Assembly (NCBI GenBank): GCA_007125455.1
Contig: SLDE01000223.1
Location: 1-27,318 of the forward strand
Length of the DNA: 27,318 nt
Source of the DNA: Ectothiorhodospiraceae bacterium
GTDB lineage: Bacteria > Pseudomonadota > Gammaproteobacteria > Thiohalomonadales > Thiohalomonadaceae
Direction: 5' to 3'
The notes beneath the pieces were generated by a model. That model worked only from the letters and a program-made list of their open reading frames with translations, was not told the origin of the DNA and made no database searches. Numbering within the stretch: the stretch's first letter is position 1; each line of letters begins with the position of its first letter. The position numbers and the translations under genes were made by a program. Positions 1 through 7,331 of this stretch are shown here, one piece after another.

Positions 1-395
1 CCAAGCTAACGCCATTGAGGCCGTCAACAGCCCTTTTGGCGCGTAACTCCATCCGTACTATTGAGAAAAATCCGGCAAACAGTAGCTGGAGCTCATTCTA
101 TTTGATGACTGTCTCCGTACTCCGATTGAGTCAAGTAGAGTGGTGGGTGTCCCTCTCCTTCTCCTTCTTTGGTGATCCTGGCCGAGACCCTTGGCCATGG
201 CCGTATCCTTTCGACAGATCGTCGGGACTTTGATACCTACCGTTGGAAAGAGCATCAGCCCTTTGAGAATCTGTTGTTAACCCAATAGCCAAGGTAACTA
301 CTCGTCCCACCCTGTGTACTCGGCCCTTGTTGGGGAATGCCAGTATTAGACGCGCTACGTATACATCCGTGCGAGTATTTGCAATATATTGACAC
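1..395. other. Gene-poor left end with no intact gene
   Basis: Apart from the PIN-toxin remnant at 169-288, I see no credible gene on either strand. The open frames here are short, have no ribosome binding site and resemble nothing I recognise. The region is less GC-rich and less codon-biased than the acs side, which fits decaying accessory DNA. The window begins inside it, so its left border is unknown. Confidence 0.5.
169..288 (+). pseudogene. C-terminal remnant of a VapC-like PIN-domain toxin
   Basis: One plus-strand frame ending at the TAG at 286-288 reads as the last ~39 residues of a PIN-domain ribonuclease of the VapC type. It starts LVILAETLG, continues RILSTDRRDF and ends with a YRWK...PFENLL tail. 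The D-R-R-D-F segment matches the last acidic motif of VapC toxins. Upstream, this frame has stops (for example around 109-114, 127-129 and 136-138), no start codon and no recognisable N-terminal PIN half or antitoxin. It is therefore most likely a decayed fragment, perhaps frameshifted near the CT-rich stretch at 150-170. The call rests on motif memory only. Confidence 0.5.
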
Positions 396-432
396 AAAAA
401 AAGGCAGCCTGTGTGAACAGGCTGCCTTTTTT
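396..432 (-). terminator. Rho-independent terminator after acs
   Basis: A perfect 10-bp inverted repeat (403-412 with 417-426) has the 4-nt loop GTGA. It is flanked by seven A on the left and six T on the right, so it can act in both directions. It lies 20 bp beyond the acs stop codon and should end the DUF294-exonuclease-acs transcript. Confidence 0.93.
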
Positions 433-452
433 GATCTCAACCCAGGAGGGGC

Positions 453-2396
453 TTACTGGATGGCGCGGTTTTCGATCAGATCTTCCACCACGGCGGGCTC
501 GGCCAGGGTGGAGGTGTCGCCCAGGGTATCCAGCTCGTTGGCGGCGATCTTGCGCAGGATGCGGCGCATGATCTTGCCGGAGCGGGTCTTGGGCAGACCG
601 GGGGCCCACTGGATCACGTCCGGGGAGGCGATCGGGCCGATCTCTTTGCGTACCAGTTGTACCAGTTCCTTCTTCAGCTCATCGCTGGGCTCGGCATCCT
701 TGACCAGGGTAACGTAGCAGTAGATCCCCTGGCCCTTGATGTCGTGGGGGAAGCCCACCACGGCGGCCTCGGCAACCTGGTCGTGCAGCACCAGTGCGCT
801 CTCCACCTCGGCGGTACCCATGCGGTGGCCGGAGACGTTGAGAACGTCATCCATGCGCCCGGTGATCCAGTAGTAACCGTCGGCGTCGCGCTTGGCACCG
901 TCGCCGGAGAAGTAGGTGCCTTTGTAGGTGGCAAAGTAGGTGTCGATGAAGCGTTGATGGTCGCCATACACGCTGCGCATCTGGCCTGGCCAGGGGTGGG
1001 TGATCACCAGGGCACCCTCGGCTTCTCCGTCCAGTACGGTGCCGTCGGTGGCATCGACGATGGCCGGTTGTACACCGAAGAAGGGGCGGGTGGCGGAGCC
1101 AGGCTTGAGGGCGGTGGCACCGGGCAGCGGGGTGATCAGGTGGCCACCGGTCTCGGTTTGCCACCAGGTGTCGACGATGGGGCAGCGCGCCTCACCGACT
1201 ACGTTGTAATACCACTCCCAGGCCTCGGGGTTGATCGGCTCACCCACGGTGCCCAGCAGGCGCAGGCTCTTGCGAGAAGTGGAGGTGACCGGCTCATTGC
1301 CTTCGCGCATCAGTGCACGGATGGCGGTAGGGGCGGTGTAGAACACGCTTACCTGGTGTTTGTCCACCACCTGCCAGAAGCGTGAGGCATCGGGGTAGGA
1401 GGGCACGCCCTCGAAGCTCAGGGTGGTGGCACCGTTGGCCAGTGGCCCGTAGACCAGGTAGCTGTGGCCGGTCACCCAGCCCACATCGGCAGTACACCAG
1501 TAGACGTCGTTTTCGTGCAGGTCGAAGGTGTATTTGGTGGTCATCATCGCGTAGAGCAGATAACCGCCGGTGGTGTGCAGCACGCCCTTGGGTTTGCCGG
1601 TGGAGCCGGAGGTGTAGAGGATGAACAGTGGGTCTTCGGCGTCCATCTGTTCAGGGGGGCAGTCGGTGCTGGCCTGTTCGACATGCACGTGGTACCACAG
1701 GTCGCGGCTGTCGTTCCAGGTGATATCGCCGCCGGTGCGCTTGACCACCAGCACGCTGTGTACGTTCGGGCAGTGCTCCAGCGCCTTGTCGGCATTGGCC
1801 TTCAGTGGCACCTGGCGGCCACCGCGCAGCCCCTCGTCGGCGGTGATCAGCACCTGGCAGTTGGAGTCGAGGATGCGATCCTTCAAGGCCTCGGGGGAGA
1901 AACCGCCAAATACCACCGAGTGCACCGCGCCGATGCGGGTGCAGGCGAGCATGGCGTAGGCGGCTTCAGGGATCATTGGCATGTAGATGCAGACGCGATC
2001 GCCTTTTTTGACGCCACGGGCCTTGAGTACGTTGGCCAGCCGGGTGACTTCGTTGTAAAGCTCCTGGTAGGTGATCTTTTTGTCGGTGTTGGGGTCGTCG
2101 CCCTCCCAGATGATGGCGACCTTGTCGGCCTTCTCTGGCAGGTGGCGATCGATGCAGTTGTGGGAGACGTTCAGCTTGCCGCCTTCAAACCACTTGATGT
2201 GGACATCGCCGGTGAAGCTCCAATCCAGTACCTTGTCCCAGGGCTTGAACCAATCGAGGAATTTCTCTGCCTGCTCCCCCCAGAAGCCCTCCGGATCCTT
2301 GATCGATCGCTGATACATTTCGTCATAACTGGCCGCATCGATATTTGCCTGCTTGGCAAACTCCTCGGGAACCGGGTAGAGCTTTACATCAGACAT
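453..2396 (-). CDS. acs: Acetyl-CoA synthetase (AMP-forming)
   Basis: Activates acetate to acetyl-CoA through an acetyl-AMP intermediate, in the cytosol. The protein has 647 residues, close to the ~650 usual for bacterial Acs. It shows the ANL-superfamily P-loop YTSGSTGKPKG, the hinge region with GRMDDVLNVSGHR, and the C-terminal PKTRSGKIMRR motif whose lysine (about K608) is the residue acetylated by Pat-type enzymes in other bacteria. I start it at the ATG of MSDVKLYPV, because AGGAG lies 9 nt upstream; an in-frame GTG 21 nt further up has no such support. It is the last gene of a minus-strand run, 32 nt after the exonuclease and just before a strong terminator. I see no promoter in the 32-nt gap, so co-transcription with the two genes upstream is likely. 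Confidence 0.97.
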   Translation of the reverse strand: MSDVKLYPVPEEFAKQANIDAASYDEMYQRSIKDPEGFWGEQAEKFLDWFKPWDKVLDWSFTGDVHIKWFEGGKLNVSHNCIDRHLPEKADKVAIIWEGDDPNTDKKITYQELYNEVTRLANVLKARGVKKGDRVCIYMPMIPEAAYAMLACTRIGAVHSVVFGGFSPEALKDRILDSNCQVLITADEGLRGGRQVPLKANADKALEHCPNVHSVLVVKRTGGDITWNDSRDLWYHVHVEQASTDCPPEQMDAEDPLFILYTSGSTGKPKGVLHTTGGYLLYAMMTTKYTFDLHENDVYWCTADVGWVTGHSYLVYGPLANGATTLSFEGVPSYPDASRFWQVVDKHQVSVFYTAPTAIRALMREGNEPVTSTSRKSLRLLGTVGEPINPEAWEWYYNVVGEARCPIVDTWWQTETGGHLITPLPGATALKPGSATRPFFGVQPAIVDATDGTVLDGEAEGALVITHPWPGQMRSVYGDHQRFIDTYFATYKGTYFSGDGAKRDADGYYWITGRMDDVLNVSGHRMGTAEVESALVLHDQVAEAAVVGFPHDIKGQGIYCYVTLVKDAEPSDELKKELVQLVRKEIGPIASPDVIQWAPGLPKTRSGKIMRRILRKIAANELDTLGDTSTLAEPAVVEDLIENRAIQ

Positions 2397-2428
2397 GATT
2401 TTATTCTCCTCGATCACGTGTTAAAAAA

Positions 2429-3109
2429 TCATAAAAAATGTTTCAAGGCTACGGCCTTGCGGCAATCAAACTGGGCCTGCTGCACCAAAAAAAGTTCGCC
2501 ACAGGCCAGTGCATCACTCAGTGCATTGTGCATGCGGTAGTGCGGCAGGCCATGACGGCGACGACACTCCGCCAGGCGAAGGTCGCTGCCGCGAATGACC
2601 TGCCCCTGACGCTCCAGCGAGCGTTTGGCGATTCGCTGGGTATCCACTACCGGTATGCTAAATCCCGCCCCGTAGAGTTGTCGGCAGGCCCGATCCAGAA
2701 ACGTCAATTCCACCGTAGCAAAGTGTGCGATCATGACCCGTCCGGCCAATTGTTGCAACAGTTGTGGGAGTACATCTTCGATCCGCTTACCGCCGGCGGC
2801 CTGATCATCGGTAATGCAATGGATCACAGCACTTTGCTCGGGTATTTCGCGGTTGGGACAAAGCAAGTGGTGCTGCGCACTGGCCAGATCGATCTGCATC
2901 CCCAGCACATTAACAAAGCCAATACTAAGAATTACATCTTGCTGTGGATCAAGGCCGGTGGTTTCCAGATCCAGGGCGACAAATTCCAGTGCACGGCTAT
3001 CACTGCGCGAGGAGGGGAAGGGGCGTTGGTAGTATTCACGCAGGGGGTTATCGCCGAGCCGTGCCAGCTCGCGTTTGCGTTTAAGGTTAAGTGGCCAGGT
3101 ACCAAGCAT
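2429..3109 (-). CDS. DEDDh-type 3'-5' exonuclease (DnaQ/PolC-epsilon-like)
   Basis: A 226-residue protein of the RNase T/DnaQ exonuclease fold. Motif I is LDLETTGLD (D47, E49). Motif III is HNALSDA (H194, D199), which makes it DEDDh. In motif II the usual HNAxFDxxFL is HFATVELTFL, so the catalytic-position aspartate appears to be glutamate (E134). I believe that variation recurs in the group found beside CBS/DUF294 genes, but I cannot check it here. About 40 residues precede the domain. Its ATG overlaps the stop of the upstream DUF294 gene by one base (TAATG), indicating translational coupling. Whether it acts on DNA or RNA is not evident; a stand-alone replicative epsilon subunit is unlikely given the context. 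Confidence 0.88.
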   Translation of the reverse strand: MLGTWPLNLKRKRELARLGDNPLREYYQRPFPSSRSDSRALEFVALDLETTGLDPQQDVILSIGFVNVLGMQIDLASAQHHLLCPNREIPEQSAVIHCITDDQAAGGKRIEDVLPQLLQQLAGRVMIAHFATVELTFLDRACRQLYGAGFSIPVVDTQRIAKRSLERQGQVIRGSDLRLAECRRRHGLPHYRMHNALSDALACGELFLVQQAQFDCRKAVALKHFL

Positions 3110-4974
3110 TAGCGCATTCTACCGGTTTGATAACGGGCTGCCATCGCCTGTTGCAGGGTATTGATGATCGAGAAGGCGTCCTTGAGCTGGGCCCGTTCCG
3201 GGCGAGTGAGTTTGTCCGGGCGCAGGTAGTTGTCCATCGCCATGCCATCCATGTGTTGCTGTGCCTGATGGCGGGCGCGCAGGGTGGCGATAAAGGCCAA
3301 TGCGTGCTGCAGATCCTGGGCACCGTCGTGGCTTAATACACCAAGCTCTTCGGCTGCCTTGAGTCGATCGTGGGTGTTGATTGCCGCGATGCCACCGGAG
3401 AGGGCGTAGACCCGCGCCAGATCAACCACCGGGATCACGCCGCGATGTTTTATATCCAGGCTGTCATCGTGCTCACCGTCGTGGATCAACACCAGTTGAC
3501 GGAAGAAGCCCAGCGGCGGTCGGTATTGCAGTGCATTGGCCGCCATATGGGAAAGAAAGATGGTGTTGTCTTTACACTGTGCCAGGGTCTCCTGTTGCAT
3601 CCCTTTGAATAATTCGAGATCACCGTATAGCGGGCGCATGTCAAAGAAGATACAGGAGTGCATCAGGGCCATGGGCTCTGGGCTATTGATCCACTTATCG
3701 AAGTATTTGCGCCATACGCGGCGCGGCTGCCGCCAGGTGGGGTTGGTGGCCATCACATCGCCAGGACAATAAACAAAGCCACAGGCGGCCAGGCCGTCGC
3801 TGACAAAACGGGCCAGTTCGGCAAAATACTTGTCGTGCTCGGGCTGGGCATCATCGCTAAGAAGTAGCGCATTGTCCTGATCCGAGACCGTGGTCTGTTC
3901 ACGTCGTGCTTGGGAGCCGGCGACCATCCAGGCATAGGGCACCGGTGGAGGTCCGAGTGTCTCTTCGGCCAGCTCCAGCAGACGTTGGGTGATGCCATCG
4001 GTGACAGCGCTGAGGGCGCGGGTGAGCTGTTGCGCATTCATCCCATTACTGATCAGCTGTGCCTGTAGTTCGGGCAATTGTTGGCTGGCCTCAACCAGAC
4101 AGTCGAGCCCCTGGCAGTGGCGAATGGTGCTGGCGAGGGAGACGGTATTGAGGTTGTGTTGATGCAGGATATCGCTGGCGGTAATGATCCCCTTGAGCTG
4201 GTTTTTTTGATCAACGATCGGCATGTGGTGGATGTGCAGCCGGGTCATCTGGATCAGTGCCTCAAATGCCGGGGCGTGGCTGTCCAGGGTCTGTGGGTTG
4301 GCGGTCATGATCTCGCTTAACGGGCGGGCCACGTCCACCCCGGCGGCGATGCAGCGTTGGCGCAGATCCCGATCGGTGAGTATGCCAATCAATTGTTCCC
4401 CCTCAACCACCAGCAGTGAGGAGGCGCGCTCGCGACTCATCAGATCGGCTGCCTGGCGGATGGATTTGTCGGCGCTAATGGTGATTGGCACGCGCTTGAT
4501 CAGGCTGCCTGCCTCGACATGCATCAAGTTGCTGGAACTACCACGGTGCTGTTGGAGTTGGGTGATGGCGTGTTGTAAGCGGGCACGGAGGTTTTTTTCG
4601 AAGTGGTTGCTAAAGGCGGGGGATTGTTCGCGCAAGGCTTCGAAGGCGCTGCAGGAAAGGACGTAAAACAGGCTGTCCTCGATGACCTTGCCCTGTTGCC
4701 CCGGCAGCGTAGGGCCACCACTGCAGGGGCTGGCGTGGTGCTCACCTTCGCTGAGCCGCTCCATTAGCTCGCCATCACCATCACGAAACTCGACTGCGCC
4801 GGTGCGTAACAACCATACCGCCTGCTCCTCACCCACCGGCGGAAACTCAGCCCCGCGGCGAAGATAACGCACGGTGATCTGGCGGGGCAGCTCGGCCACC
4901 AGATCGTCCGGGAGTTGATCAAAGGGCGGATGCTCGGCGAGGTAGTCGCGGATCTCGATCAGTTCAACGTCCAT
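3109..4974 (-). CDS. cNMP-like/CBS/DUF294 nucleotidyltransferase-like protein (paralogue 1)
   Basis: A 621-residue cytosolic multidomain protein. Residues ~1-130 resemble a cyclic-nucleotide-binding fold, but the phosphate-binding cassette is not recognisable, so ligand binding is doubtful. Two CBS domains follow (~160-275, with GILTDRD and GIITASD). Then comes a GlnD-like nucleotidyltransferase domain (DUF294) with GSQARRE and DQD, giving the G-S...D-x-D metal-binding signature (~353-367), and a C-terminal DUF294_C helical domain. The family is annotated as a putative signal-transduction nucleotidyltransferase; its substrate is unknown. The start chosen is ATG at 4974, with GGGG 6 nt upstream; a GTG one codon earlier would leave too little space. 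It is coupled to the exonuclease and lies upstream of acs, so a role in acetate or solute metabolism is inferred from context. Confidence 0.9.
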   Translation of the reverse strand: MDVELIEIRDYLAEHPPFDQLPDDLVAELPRQITVRYLRRGAEFPPVGEEQAVWLLRTGAVEFRDGDGELMERLSEGEHHASPCSGGPTLPGQQGKVIEDSLFYVLSCSAFEALREQSPAFSNHFEKNLRARLQHAITQLQQHRGSSSNLMHVEAGSLIKRVPITISADKSIRQAADLMSRERASSLLVVEGEQLIGILTDRDLRQRCIAAGVDVARPLSEIMTANPQTLDSHAPAFEALIQMTRLHIHHMPIVDQKNQLKGIITASDILHQHNLNTVSLASTIRHCQGLDCLVEASQQLPELQAQLISNGMNAQQLTRALSAVTDGITQRLLELAEETLGPPPVPYAWMVAGSQARREQTTVSDQDNALLLSDDAQPEHDKYFAELARFVSDGLAACGFVYCPGDVMATNPTWRQPRRVWRKYFDKWINSPEPMALMHSCIFFDMRPLYGDLELFKGMQQETLAQCKDNTIFLSHMAANALQYRPPLGFFRQLVLIHDGEHDDSLDIKHRGVIPVVDLARVYALSGGIAAINTHDRLKAAEELGVLSHDGAQDLQHALAFIATLRARHQAQQHMDGMAMDNYLRPDKLTRPERAQLKDAFSIINTLQQAMAARYQTGRMR

Positions 4975-5007
4975 CACGTTCCCCTGGTACGTAAAAAAGA
5001 TGAAAGA

Positions 5008-5044
5008 GAAAAGATAAATCGGTGCGGTGTCGCTTTATCTTTTC
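5008..5044. repeat. 11-bp perfect inverted repeat in the leader of DUF294 paralogue 1
   Basis: The arms 5008-5018 and 5034-5044 (GAAAAGATAAA and its complement) are perfect and separated by 15 nt. They lie 34 nt upstream of the ATG. The repeat has no T-run where a terminator would need one. It may be an operator or a leader hairpin. Confidence 0.5.
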
Positions 5045-5061
5045 ACTTGCAACTTGTTACT
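5039..5061. repeat. 23-bp sequence related to 18163-18185
   Basis: This copy lies upstream of DUF294 paralogue 1, overlaps the right arm of the 11-bp inverted repeat, and contains one TGTTAC half-site. It matches the copy before cbrB at 20 of 23 positions on the opposite strand. Confidence 0.5.
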
Positions 5062-5067
5062 GCGATT

Positions 5068-5100
5068 AAAAAAAGGGCGAGGCGTAGTGTACGCCTCGCC
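5068..5100 (-). terminator. Rho-independent terminator after the symporter operon
   Basis: A perfect 11-bp stem (5076-5086 with 5090-5100) with a 3-nt loop is followed, in the minus-strand sense, by a run of seven U. It lies about 60 nt beyond the symporter stop. It separates the symporter operon from the DUF294-exonuclease-acs run, implying a separate promoter for the latter or read-through. Confidence 0.9.
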
Positions 5101-5102
5101 AA

Positions 5103-5155
5103 ATTGTGCCATGCGGGTATTGCCCCGCCTGGCGGCGGGGCAGGGTTGGCACAAT
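5103..5155. repeat. Nested double hairpin between symporter stop and terminator
   Basis: An outer 9-bp stem (5103-5111 with 5147-5155, ATTGTGCCA) encloses an inner GC-rich 9-bp stem (5121-5129 with 5134-5142, TGCCCCGCC). There is no U-run, so it is not a terminator itself. It sits directly after the symporter stop and may stabilise the 3' end of that mRNA or be a REP-like repeat. Confidence 0.6.
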
Positions 5156-5162
5156 GGATTAC

Positions 5163-6944
5163 TTAGTGGCCAGTAGCACCGCCAGAACCACGCGGTACAC
5201 GGACATTTTCCACCATTGCCTGGATGTGCGCAGGCGCTGGGGCGGTCATCTTCATCACAATCAGGGCAACGACAACGTTGATGATTGCGCCGATGGTACC
5301 GAAGCCGATCGGGTTGATACCCATCAGCCAGTACTCGGCAGTATCCGGGAACAGGTTGGTGCCCGGGATGAACAGGAAGCCCTTGTAGGTGAAGATGTAG
5401 AGCAGGGTGGAGATCAGACCGGCCAACATACCGGCGATCGCCCCTTCCTTGTTCATCTTCTTGAAGAAGATCCCCATCATCAGTGCCGGGAACAGCGAGG
5501 AGGCGGCCAGACCGAAGGCCAGTGCCACCACCTCGGCGGCGAAGCCGGGCGGATTGAGCCCCAGATAACCGGCCAGCAGGATGGCAAAGGTCATCGCGAT
5601 ACGCCCGGCCATCAGCTCAGCCTTCTCCGAGATCTGTGGGGCAATAATGCCCTTGAGCAGGTCGTGGGAGATGGAGGAGGAGATTACCAGCAACAGCCCT
5701 GCCGCAGTGGACAGTGCCGCGGCGATACCACCGGCGGCGATAAGCGCGATAACCCAGTTCGGCAGGTTGGCGATCTCGGGATTGGCCAGTACCATGATGT
5801 CGCGGTTAACGTTCAGCTCATTGCCCTTCCAGCCGTATTCATCTTCGGCAAACTGGGCAAATTCCTGATTACCATCATTGTAGAACTGGATGCGACCGTC
5901 GTCGTTTTTATCCTCGAAGGTCAGCAGGCCAGTCTGCTCCCAGTTCTTCATCCACTGCGGACGATCCTCGTAGGCGAGGGTAGTCTCTTCGGCGATGGTG
6001 TCACCGGTGTGGACGGTCTTGACCAGGTTATACATTGCCATGGCACCTACTGCTGGCGCAGTGGTGTAGAGCAGGGCGATGAACACCAGTGCCCAGCCGG
6101 CAGACTTGCGTGCATCACGTACGTTCGGCACGGTGAAGAAGCGCACGATTACGTGGGGCAGGCCCGCGGTACCGATCATCAGCGCCATGGTCAGCAGGAA
6201 CATGTTCAGGGTGCCGAAGTTGTTATTGGTGGTGTACTCGGTAAAGCCGATATCGGTCAGAACCTGATTAAGCCTTTCCAGCATAAACATGTCGCTGCCG
6301 GTCATGGTGGAGCCCAGACCGATCTGCGGCAGGAATACGCCGGTCAGCTGCAGGGAGATGAACACGGCCGGTACGGTGTAGGCGAAGATCAGCACCACAT
6401 ACTGGGCGATCTGGGTGTAGGTGATCCCCTTCATGCCACCGAGTACGGAGTAGCTGAATACCACCGCCATACCCACGACCATACCCCAGAAGAGATCCAG
6501 CTCCAGGAAGCGGGAGAAGGCCACGGCCACACCGGTCATCTGGCCGACGATGTAGGTGATGGACATCACCAGCAGGGAGATGATGGCGACTACACGAGCC
6601 GCTTTGGAGTAGTAACGGTCGGCGATGAAGTCCGGCACGGTGAACTTGCCGAATTTACGCAGGTAGGGTGCCAGCAGCAGGGCGAGTAGCACGTAGCCAC
6701 CGGTCCAACCCATCAGGAAGGCACCACCACTGTAGCCCATGAAGGCGATCAGGCCTGCCATGGAAATGAACGAGGCGGCAGACATCCAGTCGGCGGCAGT
6801 CGCCATACCGTTGGCAACCGGGTGTACCCCCTTGCCTGCCACATAGAATTCGCTGGTTGAACCGGCGCGAGACCAGATTGCAATGCCGAAGTAGAGCGCA
6901 AATGATGCCCCCACTACCAGCCAGATCATAGTTTGAAGTTCCAT
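5163..6944 (-). CDS. SLC5-family sodium:solute symporter, large subunit (VC_2705-type)
   Basis: A 593-residue inner-membrane protein with about 13 hydrophobic segments and the typical sodium:solute symporter pattern. Near the N-terminus it has FYVAGKG, then MATAADWMSAASFISMAG, and later SKAARVVAIISLLVMSITYIVGQ. An extramembrane insertion at ~310-385 is typical, as I recall, of the subfamily that pairs with a DUF4212 small subunit. The insertion contains DKNDDGRIQFYN (345-356), which has EF-hand spacing. ActP-type acetate transporters are relatives, and acs nearby makes acetate or a similar short carboxylate a plausible substrate, but this is inference. Its strong AGGGGGAG ribosome site overlaps the stop of the small-subunit gene, and a terminator follows. 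Confidence 0.93.
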   Translation of the reverse strand: MELQTMIWLVVGASFALYFGIAIWSRAGSTSEFYVAGKGVHPVANGMATAADWMSAASFISMAGLIAFMGYSGGAFLMGWTGGYVLLALLLAPYLRKFGKFTVPDFIADRYYSKAARVVAIISLLVMSITYIVGQMTGVAVAFSRFLELDLFWGMVVGMAVVFSYSVLGGMKGITYTQIAQYVVLIFAYTVPAVFISLQLTGVFLPQIGLGSTMTGSDMFMLERLNQVLTDIGFTEYTTNNNFGTLNMFLLTMALMIGTAGLPHVIVRFFTVPNVRDARKSAGWALVFIALLYTTAPAVGAMAMYNLVKTVHTGDTIAEETTLAYEDRPQWMKNWEQTGLLTFEDKNDDGRIQFYNDGNQEFAQFAEDEYGWKGNELNVNRDIMVLANPEIANLPNWVIALIAAGGIAAALSTAAGLLLVISSSISHDLLKGIIAPQISEKAELMAGRIAMTFAILLAGYLGLNPPGFAAEVVALAFGLAASSLFPALMMGIFFKKMNKEGAIAGMLAGLISTLLYIFTYKGFLFIPGTNLFPDTAEYWLMGINPIGFGTIGAIINVVVALIVMKMTAPAPAHIQAMVENVRVPRGSGGATGH

Positions 6945-6953
6945 TGCTCCCCC

Positions 6954-7214
6954 TTATTCTTCGTCTACGTCGAACTGTTTATCGAGCTTGTTCATCTTCC
7001 AGACGTAGAAGAAGATCAGGCCGATAAAGGTGTAAATGGAACCCTGCTGGGCAAACCAGAAGCCCAGTGGATACCCGCCCAGGTTGAAGTTGTTGAGTAC
7101 GTCGACCAGGAGGATCCCAAAGCCGAACGACACCACAAACCAGACCACCAGGCACCCTAGCAGAAGGCGAACATTGGCCTTCCAATACTCTGCAGCACTA
7201 CCTGTCGGTTGCAT
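6954..7214 (-). CDS. DUF4212 sodium:solute symporter small subunit
   Basis: An 86-residue membrane protein with two hydrophobic segments: VRLLLGCLVVWFVVSFGFGILLV (in two parts from residue ~15) and FWFAQQGSIYTFIGLIFFYVW. The charged tail MNKLDKQFDVDEE matches the DUF4212 family of symporter small subunits. The start is the ATG of MQPTGSAAEYW, with AGGAG 6 nt upstream; a longer upstream frame is unsupported. The large subunit begins 9 nt after its stop, with the ribosome site overlapping the stop, so the two are very probably made together and form one transporter. It lies 117 nt downstream of DUF294 paralogue 2, with no clear terminator in that gap. Confidence 0.9.
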   Translation of the reverse strand: MQPTGSAAEYWKANVRLLLGCLVVWFVVSFGFGILLVDVLNNFNLGGYPLGFWFAQQGSIYTFIGLIFFYVWKMNKLDKQFDVDEE

Positions 7215-7331
7215 TGCTCTCTCCTCATGTTGAAAAAACGTATTGTTTGCCGTCTTGGCGTTGTATCCACTGCCTTCGTGGCAGGGGTTCTTCAATGACG
7301 ACATTAAGCCGCTATAGTGAAGTCGGTCTCA

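Noticed and set aside
1464..2540. 358-codon plus-strand open frame across acs
   Set aside because: It is antisense to the well-supported acs gene; its composition follows the codon bias of acs, and it has no ribosome site or recognisable domain.
5100..5115. Sigma-54-like TGGCAC before DUF294 paralogue 1
   Set aside because: The minus strand has TGGCAC, but the downstream -12 element is GGCG rather than TTGC and the GC is one base out of register.
5106..6689. 527-codon plus-strand open frame across the symporter
   Set aside because: A shadow of the symporter gene on the opposite strand; its Gly/His/Gln-rich translation is typical of antisense frames in GC-rich genes.
7215..7331. Second sigma-54 promoter before the DUF4212 gene
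   Set aside because: No GG and GC pair has the required -24/-12 spacing; only a weak 5-bp hairpin is present.
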